A stretch of 64,000 nucleotides of DNA from Cupriavidus necator A5-1. Its GTDB lineage: Bacteria; Pseudomonadota; Gammaproteobacteria; Burkholderiales; Burkholderiaceae. This document shows positions 37,759 through 45,983 of the stretch, piece by piece (positions within the stretch are counted from its first letter, which is position 1; every line of letters starts with the position of its first letter). A model generated the notes under the pieces. That model saw only the letters and a program-made list of their open reading frames with translations, ran no database searches and was not told the origin of the DNA. A program made the translations under genes and the position numbers. The stretch lies in NCBI RefSeq assembly GCF_000744095.1, contig NZ_JQLI01000001.1, positions 310,001 through 374,000 of the forward strand, in the 5' to 3' direction.

Positions 37759-38073
37759 GACTTGCGCATACAACTTCCATTCAACTTCTAGCATGGAGCC
37801 GCCAGCAGACAGAACGCGTGGGCCTGGTTTACGAGGGAACCCCCGAGCCACGATTTGGGTCTGCCGTTGCAGACCTCCGCAGGTAGATCGGGGCAGCCGT
37901 CCGACGCATCGTTACCCTGGGTTATCCAACACCCGCATGAGAGTTTGAGCAACCGTCGTGTACGCCCACGCGTTCTGCCTGCTGGCGGAACGACTATCGA
38001 AGAGCTATTCCCTTTCCAGCCCATACGCTGAACACATCGATTCTGTTGCTTGACAGGGTGGCGGTCATGAGAA
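37759..38073 (+). ncRNA. Right-end non-coding region of IS110 element, candidate bridge RNA
   Basis: 315 bases between the transposase stop and the element edge without any reading frame support. In IS1111-type elements this is where the bridge RNA that pairs with donor and target is encoded. GC-rich complementary stretches suggest folding. A CAGGTAG word near 37880 matches the left part of the target (CAGGTAGTTG), which would fit a target-binding loop, but a 7-base match can arise by chance. Confidence 0.35.
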
Positions 38074-38262
38074 TTGGTGCGACTCAGGCCGGCGATCACC
38101 GACACGTGGTTCCAGTTGAAATGGAACTGGATAACCGGCGTTTGCCCCTTCAACGCCCAGGTCCGCACCCGTGTGGGGCGTTCGCTGATACCGTATTCGT
38201 CGATGAAGACGATCAATCGGCCTTCGCGCCGGGCTTTTTTTTAAGCGGCGCCAGCAAAGAAT
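38074..38262 (-). pseudogene. IS630 transposase, middle part
   Basis: Contains the A8 slippage run, then IVFIDEYGISERPTRVRTWALKGQTPVIQFHFNWNHVSVIAGLSRTN, with the first catalytic Asp (FIDE). It breaks exactly where the IS110 element begins. The HTH portion upstream is deleted in this copy. Confidence 0.85.
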
Positions 38263-38295
38263 CGGTTGTCATGTTTTTTGTAAATCTCAATAGTC

Positions 38296-38735
38296 ATGAA
38301 ACACGAACATAACGTCACCACCACGTCGGTCACCTGATCGATGGCAAGCGGGTGGACGGAGGTCCCCGGGTTCAGCCGGTCTTCGACCCGGCCACCGGCG
38401 CATCGTCACGCAGCGTCGCCATGGCCGAAGCTTCGACGGTGGAAGCCGCCATTGCATCGGCGCAGGCCGCGTTCCCGCATGGCGCAGTACGCCGCCGCTC
38501 AAGCGTGCGCGCGTGATGAGCCGATTCAAGACGTTGCTTGAATCCTATGCCGACGAGTTGTGCGCAGATCACGGCCGAGCATGGCAAGGTGCTGGCAGAT
38601 GCGCACGGCGAGCTGCTGCGCGGTATCGAGAACGTGGAGTACGTGAGCTACGTAACCGAGCTGCTCAAGGGCCAGCACAGCAAGGACGTGGGCCCGGCCA
38701 TTGACTCATGGAGCGAATTCCAGCCGCGCAGCAGA
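38296..38735 (+). pseudogene. mmsA: Methylmalonate-semialdehyde dehydrogenase, N-terminal remnant
   Basis: From ATG 38296 the text follows CoA-acylating MMSDH across several frames: NVTTTSVT, LIDGKRVDGG, QPVFDPATGASSRSVAMAEASTVEAAIASAQAAFP, PPLKRARVMSRFKTLLESYADELCA, ITAEHGKVLADAHGELLRGIENVEY and DVGPAIDSWSEFQP. At least three indels are present. The gene is cut near 38735, where it meets the end of the M81 peptidase gene. About 70 percent of the enzyme, including the catalytic Cys, is gone. In life it would act in valine and inositol breakdown. Confidence 0.85.
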
Positions 38736-38755
38736 ACCCCGTCCCGAACTCAACC

Positions 38756-40264
38756 CTAACCCAAGAACGCCTTCCCCATCGGCTTCATCCGAATCCCCGG
38801 CGCCAGCCGAGTCCACGGCAAATCGGCCGGATCCGCCGTCATCGGGCCGGGCGCCTTGGCGACAAGCACCGCGTGGGCGATGCCCTGGAAGTCGGCGCGG
38901 AAGTGTACCGAACTCTTGTTGACGAGGATCTTCATCTTTTCCGGTTCGACGCCGCCTATGCGATAGAGATTGCGGTCGAGCATCTGCGCCTTGCCGCCAC
39001 TCACCACGATTAGTACGCCGTCGATGCGCAAGCAGGCCACGGGCCCGACGTCGGCGAGCATGCCGTTCATCATCGGGCCGTCATAGCGGCACACGCCATC
39101 GGACAGGCTCATGACCTCGAAGCGCGCATGGAGCGGTTCGTCGCCGGGGACACCGCAGACGCCGCCCAGCGCCACCTCGATGAACGCGCCGACGCCGGCG
39201 CAATGGGCCGCAGCCGCAGCCGCCGGATCCCAGATCAAGCCGATCGCGGCGCCCTTTGCGCCATTGCGCAGCAGTGCGCGCAGCATGCCCGTTGTATTCG
39301 AATCACCGCCCGCGCCGGGGTTGTCCTGTGTGTCGGCGATGACGACCGGCTTGCCGGCACCGTCGGAGAGCCGCATTGCCTCGCGTACCGCGTCGTCGGG
39401 CGACAGGAACGGCACCTGCCACGCGGCTTCATCGGCCAGCATCTTGTCGTAGAGGGCCTGCACTGCGGCGTCGGCCGACGCGGCGTCGTCGCCATAGCCC
39501 CAGATCACCGGACCGCATTCCGGGAAATCAGCCGCCGGAAAGCCGGGCGCGAACGACAGCGAGGCCACACCACCGGTCTCCAGCGCCGCGAGCTGCGCGT
39601 ACATGCCGCGCGACGGTTCGAGCAGCGTGCACATGCCGTTGATCGGGATCAGGAACGGCAACCGGCGCGCGGCGCAATGCAGCGGACGGCAGCCCGCTGC
39701 CTGCCGCTCGAGCAGGCGCTGGAGCAGCATGGCCGCGCGTTCCCCAGTCTCGGCCATGTCCACATGTGGGTACGTACGATACGCGACCAGCGCGTCGGCC
39801 TCGCGCAGCATCCGCTCGGTCACGTTGGCGTGCAGGTCGAGCGACGCGACCAGGGGCACGACCGGGCCGGCCGCCGCGCGCACACGCTCGAGCAGCGTGC
39901 CTTCGCCGTCGTCGGTATGCTCGGCGACCATGGCGCCATGCAGGTCGAGGTACACAGCCTCGAAGCCGCCCATGCGAACCGCCTCAACGATCTCGCCGGC
40001 AATGCGCTCGAAGGCGTCCTCGGTGACATGGGCCGACGGGCTTGCGCCCGCCCAGATAACCGGCAGCAGGGTCCAGCCACGCCTTTCGGCCGCGGCGATG
40101 AACCCGCCCGCCGGAATATTGACTTCGCGTAGCGCGAGCACGTCATCGCCGCGCACCATGGCCGGGAAGCCCTCGCCACGCTCGAAGTTCGCGTAAGCGG
40201 CCTTCGATGGCGCAAACGTGTTCGTTTCGTGCTGAAAGCCGGCGATCAAAATGCGTGTTGCCAA
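38756..40264 (-). CDS. M81-family metallopeptidase (MlrC-like)
   Basis: A 502-residue protein of the MlrC/M81 family, zinc enzymes named after the microcystin-degrading peptidase but common in proteobacterial catabolic operons. Metal and active-site blocks are present: GFQHETNTFAP near residue 10, AVYLDLHGAMVAEHTDDGEG, LVASLDLHANVTERM, and IADTQDNPGAGGDSNTTGML. I chose the TTG at 40264 (TTGGAG 8 bases upstream), which puts the family-typical TRILIAGFQHET at the N-terminus; the frame stays open another 60 codons with no similarity. It follows an MFS transporter gene by 109 bases, and both face a LysR gene. The substrate is probably a small peptide or amide that the transporter imports. Confidence 0.9.
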   Translation of the reverse strand: MATRILIAGFQHETNTFAPSKAAYANFERGEGFPAMVRGDDVLALREVNIPAGGFIAAAERRGWTLLPVIWAGASPSAHVTEDAFERIAGEIVEAVRMGGFEAVYLDLHGAMVAEHTDDGEGTLLERVRAAAGPVVPLVASLDLHANVTERMLREADALVAYRTYPHVDMAETGERAAMLLQRLLERQAAGCRPLHCAARRLPFLIPINGMCTLLEPSRGMYAQLAALETGGVASLSFAPGFPAADFPECGPVIWGYGDDAASADAAVQALYDKMLADEAAWQVPFLSPDDAVREAMRLSDGAGKPVVIADTQDNPGAGGDSNTTGMLRALLRNGAKGAAIGLIWDPAAAAAAHCAGVGAFIEVALGGVCGVPGDEPLHARFEVMSLSDGVCRYDGPMMNGMLADVGPVACLRIDGVLIVVSGGKAQMLDRNLYRIGGVEPEKMKILVNKSSVHFRADFQGIAHAVLVAKAPGPMTADPADLPWTRLAPGIRMKPMGKAFLG

Positions 40265-40373
40265 GGTCGTGTCTCCAAGAATCGGTCGATGCGCCGGCGG
40301 TACAGCCGTCAGCGCAGGCGGCATAACGCCGCAAATTGTGTTGATGTGCTTGCGGACCCGCGGACCGGCACCG

Positions 40374-41693
40374 TCAGGCTTTCGCCAACGCGCGCTGGGG
40401 CGCGGGCAGCCGGTTCGCCACGAGCACCGCGGCGCCCGCGACAAGCAGGGCGACCATGACCAGCAGTCCGGCTTCCATGCTGCCCGTCGCCGTGCGGATC
40501 GTGCCGATGATGGTCGGACTCAGGAAGCCGCCGATCAGGCCAATCGTATTGATCAGCGCGATGCCGCCCGCTGCCGCGTCGCCCTTGAAGTACTGCGACG
40601 GAATCGCCCAGAACACCGTGTAAGCCGCCCACATCATCGCCGTGGCGGTCGTCATGCAGAGCAGTGAGACCGCGAGGTTGCCGCTTGCGAGCGTCGCCGC
40701 AGCCAGCGCGACCGCGCCGACCAACGCGGGCACCGCGCTGTGGAAGCGGCGCTCGCCGCAGCGGTCCGAGTTGCGGCCGATGACGACCATCGCGATCGCG
40801 GCGCCGATGTACGGGATCATCGAATACAAGCCGATCTGCATGGTATCGGTCACGCCGTCGGCCTTGAGGATCGACGGCAGCCAGAAACTCACGGTGTAGA
40901 TGCCGCAGATCATGGTGAAGTAGGCAAATGCCAGCAGGTACACGCGCGGGTCCCGCGCCACTTGCCCGAACGAGTGATGACTGCCGCTGGGCGTGTGCAG
41001 GTCGGCGGCGAGCATCCGCTTTTCACTGTCGGTCAGCCATTTCGCGTCGGCCGGCTTGTCAGCCAGCACCTTGAGTGCGAGCACGCCGAGCAGCACGCAT
41101 GGCAGGCCTTCAACGACGAACATCCACTGCCAGCCGGCCAGGCCGTGTGCGCCGGACAGGCCGGTCATCAGCCACGTCGACAGCGGCGATCCGAAGATGC
41201 CGCCGATCGGGCCGGCGAGCATGACGATCGCCATCACCCCAGCCATGCGCCGCTGGCCGTACCAGTAGGTCAGGTAGAAGATCATGCCGGGTGCGAAGCC
41301 GGCCTCGAACACGCCGAGCAGGAAGCGCAGCGCGTAGAACGTGGTCTCGTCATGGACGAACATCATGCCCGCCGAGGTCAGGCCCCACAGCACCAGGATT
41401 CGGCTGATGGTCTTGCGCCCCCCGATCCTGGGCAGCAAAAGGTTGCTCGGGATCTCGAACAGGACGTAGCCGAGGAAGAAGATGCCTGCGCCGAGTCCGT
41501 AGACCGCATCGGAGAAACCCAGGTCGCTTTGCATATGGAGCTTGGCGAACCCGATATTCACGCGATCGAGATAAGCGAACGTGTAGCACAGCAACAGGAA
41601 CGGCAACAGGCGCCAGTTCAGTTTTCGGTACAGGGCCTGACGGGCCGGGCTGTCTTGCGCGGCAAGGTCTTGTGGGCGCGGAATGGCGGACAT
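40374..41693 (-). CDS. MFS transporter, anion:cation symporter family
   Basis: A 439-residue 12-helix carrier. The first helix LLPFLLLCYTFAYLDRVNIGFAK is the signature of the ACS (anion:cation symporter) branch, which imports organic acids such as phthalate, tartrate or glucarate. Further family blocks are FEIPSNLLLPRIGGRKTISRI, LRFLLGVFEAGFAPGMIFYLTYWY and WAIPSQYFKGDAAAGGIALINTIG. The upstream gap to the divergent LysR gene holds a palindrome that probably controls it. It is cotranscribed with the M81 peptidase gene. Confidence 0.92.
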   Translation of the reverse strand: MSAIPRPQDLAAQDSPARQALYRKLNWRLLPFLLLCYTFAYLDRVNIGFAKLHMQSDLGFSDAVYGLGAGIFFLGYVLFEIPSNLLLPRIGGRKTISRILVLWGLTSAGMMFVHDETTFYALRFLLGVFEAGFAPGMIFYLTYWYGQRRMAGVMAIVMLAGPIGGIFGSPLSTWLMTGLSGAHGLAGWQWMFVVEGLPCVLLGVLALKVLADKPADAKWLTDSEKRMLAADLHTPSGSHHSFGQVARDPRVYLLAFAYFTMICGIYTVSFWLPSILKADGVTDTMQIGLYSMIPYIGAAIAMVVIGRNSDRCGERRFHSAVPALVGAVALAAATLASGNLAVSLLCMTTATAMMWAAYTVFWAIPSQYFKGDAAAGGIALINTIGLIGGFLSPTIIGTIRTATGSMEAGLLVMVALLVAGAAVLVANRLPAPQRALAKA

Positions 41694-41772
41694 GTCTCTC
41701 TCCCTTAGGGCGAATGTTTTCGATGCGGTGTCGACTGGTGGATCGTCGTGCAGAAGAATAAGCAGAGCAAGA

Positions 41773-41798
41773 GCAACTTAAGTAGACTAATGTTGCTT
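41773..41798. promoter_or_regulatory. Candidate LysR operator between divergent genes
   Basis: AGCAAC (41773-41778), 14 bases, GTTGCT (41793-41798): a perfect interrupted palindrome in the 142-bp gap between the MFS gene and the LysR gene, of the size LysR proteins bind. It lies about 80 bases upstream of the MFS start and 38 upstream of the LysR start, fitting both activation and autorepression. Confidence 0.55.
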
Positions 41799-41835
41799 TT
41801 TAGCCAACGCTTCACATGTCGACCGGGATTACAAC

Positions 41836-42792
41836 ATGCGCGAACTGAACCAGCGCCGCTTGCGCTACTTTCATGAGGTACTAACGCACGGCTCCATCCG
41901 TGGCGCGGCCGACAGCATCAACACGTCACCGTCCGTCATCACGCGGCAGATCCGGCTGCTCGAGGAGGAGATCGGCGCCCCGCTGTTCGAGCGCCACGCA
42001 CGCGGCGTGCGGCCGACCGAAGCCGCGGCGCACTTGCTCGAGTACTGGCGCGGCTGCCGCTCCCAGCAGGAACTGTTTGAAGATCGCCTGCAGGCGCTGC
42101 GCGGGCTGCAACACGGCCAAGTGCGCATCGCCACCAGCGAGGGTTTTGTCGACGGCCTGATGGACGAGGTACTCACCGATTTCTGCGCGCGCTATCCGAA
42201 GCTTGATGTGACCGTGGACATCCTCCCGGTCAACAACGTGCTCCAGGAAGTGGCCGAGAGCCGCGCGCATATTGGCCTTGCCTATAATCCACCGACACAT
42301 CCGGATATTGAGTACATCGCAACGTCGTCGCAGCCGGTGGTTCTGATCGTCCACGCCGGACACCCGCTCGCCATGCAGGGCGGATCGGTCAAGGTGCACG
42401 AACTCACCGAGTATCCGCTCGCGATGATGCCGCCCGCTTTCGGCCTCGGGCAGGTCGTGCAGATGCTCGCCTACGCCGAGAATATTCACATCCGCCCGAC
42501 CCTTACAACCAACTCCCTCGCGGTGCTGCGCCACTTTGTCAAGCGCAACAACGGCGTCACGCTGATCGGCGCATTCGCGGCCTATCGCGAACTGGAGGCT
42601 GGCGAGCTCGTTGCGCTGCCAATCGCGCATCCTTTGTTGGAAGCTGCCAAGGCGCGGCTGTTGGTCAAGGCGGGACGGCCGCTCGGTGTGGCAGCCGATA
42701 CGTTGTTGCGCTGCATCCTTCGGGATATGCCGATGTTCGCAGATGGGGGACGGCGAAAGACGGCAGCACGCAGCAGGCGTCGAACAAACTGA
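41836..42792 (+). CDS. LysR-family transcriptional regulator
   Basis: A 318-residue LTTR. The N-terminal HTH reads [45 protein letters not shown] (residues 9-53). The rest is the effector-binding domain ([25 protein letters not shown]-type [26 protein letters not shown]). Divergent from the MFS-M81 operon, which it most likely activates in response to the imported compound. The C-terminal tail [15 protein letters not shown] is unusually basic and may be extended into unrelated sequence. Confidence 0.92.
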   Translation: MRELNQRRLRYFHEVLTHGSIRGAADSINTSPSVITRQIRLLEEEIGAPLFERHARGVRPTEAAAHLLEYWRGCRSQQELFEDRLQALRGLQHGQVRIATSEGFVDGLMDEVLTDFCARYPKLDVTVDILPVNNVLQEVAESRAHIGLAYNPPTHPDIEYIATSSQPVVLIVHAGHPLAMQGGSVKVHELTEYPLAMMPPAFGLGQVVQMLAYAENIHIRPTLTTNSLAVLRHFVKRNNGVTLIGAFAAYRELEAGELVALPIAHPLLEAAKARLLVKAGRPLGVAADTLLRCILRDMPMFADGGRRKTAARSRRRTN

Positions 42793-42873
42793 AACTGCCA
42801 CCAAAAATCCGCTGCAGCCTGTGGCTCGCCGCGCGATGTTGTCAATTTTGTCTACGCTGGTATGCGGCGTGCG

Positions 42874-42938
42874 TTCTTGGAGACCGCGCCAAAGCGGGGG
42901 CGGACTCCCTTACTCCCGTTGTGAGTCAATGAGGCACC
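42874..42938. repeat. About 60-bp sequence repeated next to two IS630 ends, copy 2
   Basis: GAGACCGCGCCAAAGCGGGGGC and ACTCCCGTTGTGAG match 36090-36145. It directly precedes the left end of the second IS630 copy. Confidence 0.5.
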
Positions 42939-43018
42939 ATTGAGATTTACAAAAAACATGACAACCGATTCTAGGCTGGTGCGATTTATCTCGAACAGGT
43001 TGATTGGAGATATGCGCC

Positions 43019-43504
43019 GTGGCGAAGAGTCCGTTAGACGATGCAACGAAGAAGCGCTTGCGAGCTGGTCGGATGCTGTTGGCGGGCAAGCGGCCAGCCG
43101 AGGTGGCATTGGCCGTGGGGGTAGCCCGACAAACGGTGTACACGTGGAAGGCTCTACTCGATGAAGGCGGAATTGATGCGCTACGGGCTGTGCCAGGTCG
43201 GGGCCGCCCAGCCAAGCTGGAGCCGGAGCAACTGGCCGGATTGCGCCGGGCATTGCTACAAAGTCCGACTGAGCATGGCTTTGGCACCGAGTTATGGACA
43301 CTCAAGCGCGTCAGTGCGCTCATCAAGCGAATGTACGGCGTCGAGTTCAGCCAAACGCAGGTCTGGCGCATTCTTGGGGCGTTGGGTTTCAGCGCGCAGA
43401 AGCCAGAGCGTCGCGCAATCGAACTAGATGAAGACGCGGTGCGCCACTGGAAGCGCCACACTTGGCCTGCGCTTAAAAAAAAGCCCAGCGCGAAGGCCGA
43501 TTGA
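43019..43504 (+). CDS. IS630 transposase first frame (HTH part)
   Basis: A 161-residue product from GTG 43019 (GGAG 9 bases upstream): AKSPLDDATKKRLRAGRMLL, HTH PAEVALAVGVARQTVYTWK, then GRGRPAKLEPEQLAGLR, FGTELWTLKRVSALIKRMYG and QVWRILGALGFSAQKPERR. It ends just after a run of eight A (ACTTAAAAAAAAGCCC type), where members of this family shift frame to make the full transposase. The product alone can bind ends but not cut. Confidence 0.85.
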   Translation: MAKSPLDDATKKRLRAGRMLLAGKRPAEVALAVGVARQTVYTWKALLDEGGIDALRAVPGRGRPAKLEPEQLAGLRRALLQSPTEHGFGTELWTLKRVSALIKRMYGVEFSQTQVWRILGALGFSAQKPERRAIELDEDAVRHWKRHTWPALKKKPSAKAD

Positions 43505-43662
43505 TTGTCTTTATCGACGAGACCGGCATCAGCGAACGCCCCACGCGTGTGCGTACCTGGGCGCCGAAGGGGCAAACGCCAATCATCCAGTTTCATTTCA
43601 ACTGAAACCATGTCTCGGCGATCGCCGGCCTCAGCCGCACCAACTACCTGTTCCGGTTGTAT
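43501..43662 (+). pseudogene. IS630 transposase second frame, truncated with a stop
   Basis: LIVFIDETGISERPTRVRTWAPKGQTPIIQFHFN, then TGA replaces the conserved Trp codon, then NHVSAIAGLSRTNYLFRLY before the break at 43662. Both the nonsense change and the truncation disable it. Confidence 0.85.
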
Positions 43663-43758
43663 GGTGAAACCAAGGCAATTGTGCAGCAGCCTGCTGCACA
43701 AATTCCCCGCCCGGCCACGCTTCCGCCAATGCCCGCATGCTATGCCGGCACAGGCCGT
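43660..43758 (-). pseudogene. Inverted fragment of a YhcG-like gene
   Basis: On the minus strand this 99-bp piece reads HSMRALAEAWPGGEFVQQAAAQLPWFHH, the segment that in YhcG-like proteins lies just before the part encoded in the opposite orientation downstream (compare MRAFAEAWPDAAIVQQLVGQLPWGH in the intact gene at 44696). The fragment has therefore been flipped relative to the rest of its gene. Confidence 0.75.
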
Positions 43759-44416
43759 TGACCATGGCTGGTCCCGCAATGTCTTGGTGATGCAGATCGA
43801 GATGCGACTGCATGAGCGCCAGGGCCGGGCCGTGACCAACTTTGCGGATCGGTTGCCACCGGCACATTCGGACCTGGCTCGCGAGGCCCTTAAGGATCGG
43901 TATATCTTCGACTTCCTGGGCTTGGCTGAGGACGCGCGGGAACGGGATATTGAACGCGCTCTGACCCAACACATCACGCGATTCCTGTTGGAACTCGGCG
44001 CAGGTTTCGCCTTCGTCGGCCGACAATACCGGCTCGAGGTCGGCGGCGATGAGTTTTTCATCGACTTGCTCTTTTATCATCTGAAGCTGCGATGCTATGT
44101 CGTTGTGGAACTAAAGACCACACCGTTCCGGCCCGAATACGCAGGACAGCTCAATTTCTATCTGTCCGCGATCTGTGGCCAAGTGAAGGCAGAGGACGAC
44201 CGGCCTTCCATTGGCCTGCTGCTCTGCAAGGAAAATAACCGCTTGGTTGCTGAGTACGCCTTGCGCGGGATGGCCAAGCCGATGGGTGTTGCGGAGTACC
44301 AGTTGCTGCGGGAGATTCCGCAGCCGCTGACCCCGGATCTTCCTTCGATCGAGCTTATCGAGGCAGAACTCGCTTCAGATGCGCTGGGCGCTCCGAACAA
44401 TAGCGATCAAGCCTAG
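43742..44416 (+). pseudogene. YhcG-like PD-(D/E)xK nuclease, C-terminal two-thirds
   Basis: 225 codons from AQAVDHGWSRNVLVMQIEMRLHERQG through SDLAREALKDRYIFDFLGL to the nuclease core VGRQYRLEVGGDEFFIDLLFYHLKLRCYVVVELKTTPF, retaining the catalytic D...ExK. The N-terminal DUF1016 part is lost: IS630 sequence abuts it, with an inverted scrap between. The catalytic domain is uninterrupted, so a truncated product from ATG 43742 is conceivable. It is about 65 percent alike by eye to the intact paralog downstream. Confidence 0.85.
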
Positions 44417-44695
44417 CGCTACCAGTACCACCATCCTCACTGATTGCGGCGTGAGGTTTCCGCGTCGTACCCATGGTCGAGCCTCCGTCCCGGCAGCTGT
44501 TGCAGGCTCCGCGGCTCACCATGGCGCGGCATAGGTCTCTATAACGCGTCCTTATCGCCAATCGCAGGCCCGCACAGTTGCGAATACAAAAATTGGGACA
44601 TCGAAGTACCTAATGCGGCACATTGCGGTGTTTTTTGGGGCGTCTTGTGAGCAAGTGCTCTATACTGCGCGAATAGGTCTTCGTGCTGTCCTGCC
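44417..44695. other. Intergenic, no gene seen
   Basis: Contains TATACT at 44661-44666, a possible -10 box for the downstream nuclease gene, but no good -35 at 16-18 bases. Confidence 0.3.
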
Positions 44696-45742
44696 ATGGC
44701 TTCGCTACTTCTGCCTGCCGACTACGTCGACTGGCTTGCTTCGCTCAAATCCCGAATCGGACGCACCCAGCAACGCGCGGCGCTTGCGGTCAACCAAGCC
44801 TTGGTCGCCCTGTACTGGGATATCGGCAAGGAAATACTCGAACGGCAGTCGAGGCAAGGATGGGGGGCCAAAGTAATCGATCGCCTAGCGCAGGATTTGC
44901 GGCAAGCATTCCCCGATATGAGCGGCCTGTCGCGCTCCAACCTGATGGCGATGCGAGCCTTCGCAGAGGCGTGGCCGGATGCGGCAATTGTCCAACAGCT
45001 TGTTGGACAATTGCCTTGGGGGCACAACCAGGTACTGTTACAGAAACTCAAATCGGTCGAGCAGCGCGCATGGTATGCACAGCAGGCACTAGCGCATGGC
45101 TGGTCCCGAGCGGTACTCCTGGCGCAGATCGAAACCCGGTTGATTGACCGCGCAGCGCAGGCACCGAATAACTTCGCTGCTCAGTTGCCATCGCCACAGT
45201 CCGATTTGGCCCGCGCCACGCTCAAGGATCCCTACGTCTTCGATTTTTTGAGTTTGCGTGCCGACGCGACCGAACGAGACCTGGAGGCAGCGCTCGTCGA
45301 TCATATAACTCGTTTCCTCCTCGAACTTGGGGCTGGCTTCGCCTATGTCGGCCGACAGGTTCACCTCGAAGTTGGAGGCGATGACTTCTATCTTGATCTA
45401 CTGTTCTATCACCTCAAGCTTCGCTGCTATATCGTCATCGAACTGAAGACTGGCGCCTTTAAACCCGAGTATGCTGGTCAAATCAGTTTCTATCTGTCGG
45501 CAGTTGACGCCCAGATGAAAAGCGAGGCGGACCATCCGACCATTGGACTGCTCCTATGCCAGGAGCACAATCGGCTAGTGGTGGAATACGCGCTACGCGG
45601 CATGGGCAATCCGATCGGCGTGGCTCAGTACCAGTTCGTTGCAGAACTCCCGGCCGAGCTGCAGGAAAGCCTGCCGAGCGTCGAAACATTGACGCAAGAA
45701 CTGGAGCTGGACGTCCGGCCGGAGAATGGTGATTCAGAGTGA
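44696..45742 (+). CDS. YhcG-family protein, DUF1016 N-terminus plus PD-(D/E)xK nuclease
   Basis: A 348-residue intact protein. Residues about 10-150 are the DUF1016 N-terminal domain (AVNQALVALYWDIGKEILER, LRQAFPDMSGLSRSNLMAMRAF, WGHNQVLLQKLKS). About 170-320 form a PD-(D/E)xK nuclease: Asp234 in DDFYLDLLFYHLKLRCYIVIELK, with Glu249 and Lys251. This family is scattered on mobile DNA, often near restriction or other defense genes; its function is not firmly known, with roles in DNA repair or anti-phage defense proposed. No strong ribosome site precedes the ATG at 44696. A broken paralog lies just upstream, so the pair probably arose by tandem duplication or repeated acquisition. Confidence 0.9.
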   Translation: MASLLLPADYVDWLASLKSRIGRTQQRAALAVNQALVALYWDIGKEILERQSRQGWGAKVIDRLAQDLRQAFPDMSGLSRSNLMAMRAFAEAWPDAAIVQQLVGQLPWGHNQVLLQKLKSVEQRAWYAQQALAHGWSRAVLLAQIETRLIDRAAQAPNNFAAQLPSPQSDLARATLKDPYVFDFLSLRADATERDLEAALVDHITRFLLELGAGFAYVGRQVHLEVGGDDFYLDLLFYHLKLRCYIVIELKTGAFKPEYAGQISFYLSAVDAQMKSEADHPTIGLLLCQEHNRLVVEYALRGMGNPIGVAQYQFVAELPAELQESLPSVETLTQELELDVRPENGDSE

Positions 45743-45983
45743 GACCGGCCGCGGTGCTTTAAAACGGGGAAAGTTTGCGGCCCAACTGGAAGCTTGCCTA
45801 TGATCCCCACGGCCTCAGCTTCCCGATCTCTGGCCGGCCCTGGCCACGGGTTAGTCAGTATGACTCCCCTGAGGGGCAGGAGGGCTGGCCTGCCGCGAGG
45901 AATCAAACGCGGGTTAGCATGACTGCCAGAGCCGCACGGTGTGGACAGCGCCACACCCGGCGATTTCCAGCGCGGAGGCCAGC
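45743..45983. other. Non-coding region upstream of the second IS110 transposase
   Basis: 241 bases with several short inverted repeats (for example CTGGCCGGCCCTGGCCA, and GTGTGG...CCACAC at 45939-45957). It may belong to the left end of the IS110 element, whose edges I could not fix. Confidence 0.35.

Larger units (their letters stand above)
36549..38073 (+). mobile_element. IS110-family insertion sequence, IS1111-type
   Basis: The edges are fixed by comparing the interrupted IS630 with the intact stretch at 43625-43660: homology stops after GGTAGTTG at 36548 and resumes at TTGGTGC from 38074, giving a 1525-bp insertion that shares TTG with the target. Near both ends ATGACCGCC occurs in inverted orientation (about 36551 and 38060-38069), the subterminal inverted repeats typical of the IS1111 subgroup. 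The 5' non-coding part is short (89 bp) and the 3' part long (315 bp), matching that subgroup, in which the bridge RNA is encoded at the right end. Confidence 0.8.
36146..38294 (-). mobile_element. IS630-family element, internally deleted and split by an IS110 element
   Basis: Transposase runs on the minus strand. The outer end near 38294 (reading inward ATTGAGATTTACAAAAAACA) equals the left end of the second copy at 42939. The other end at 36146 reads ATTGATCTTTCCGTAAATCA, an imperfect inverted repeat of it. Compared with the copy at 42939-43662, this one has lost nearly all of the HTH-encoding first frame: the left end joins directly to the A8 slippage region at about 38240-38260. The element is interrupted at 36548/38074 by the IS110 element. 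It sits 2 bases before the start codon of a broken mmsA. Confidence 0.75.
42939..43662 (+). mobile_element. IS630-family element, right part missing
   Basis: Starts ATTGAGATTTACAAAAAACA, the same terminal sequence as the other copy. It carries the HTH frame and the first half of the DDE frame, then stops abruptly after NYLFRLY at 43662, where YhcG-like sequence begins. No right inverted repeat remains. Confidence 0.8.
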
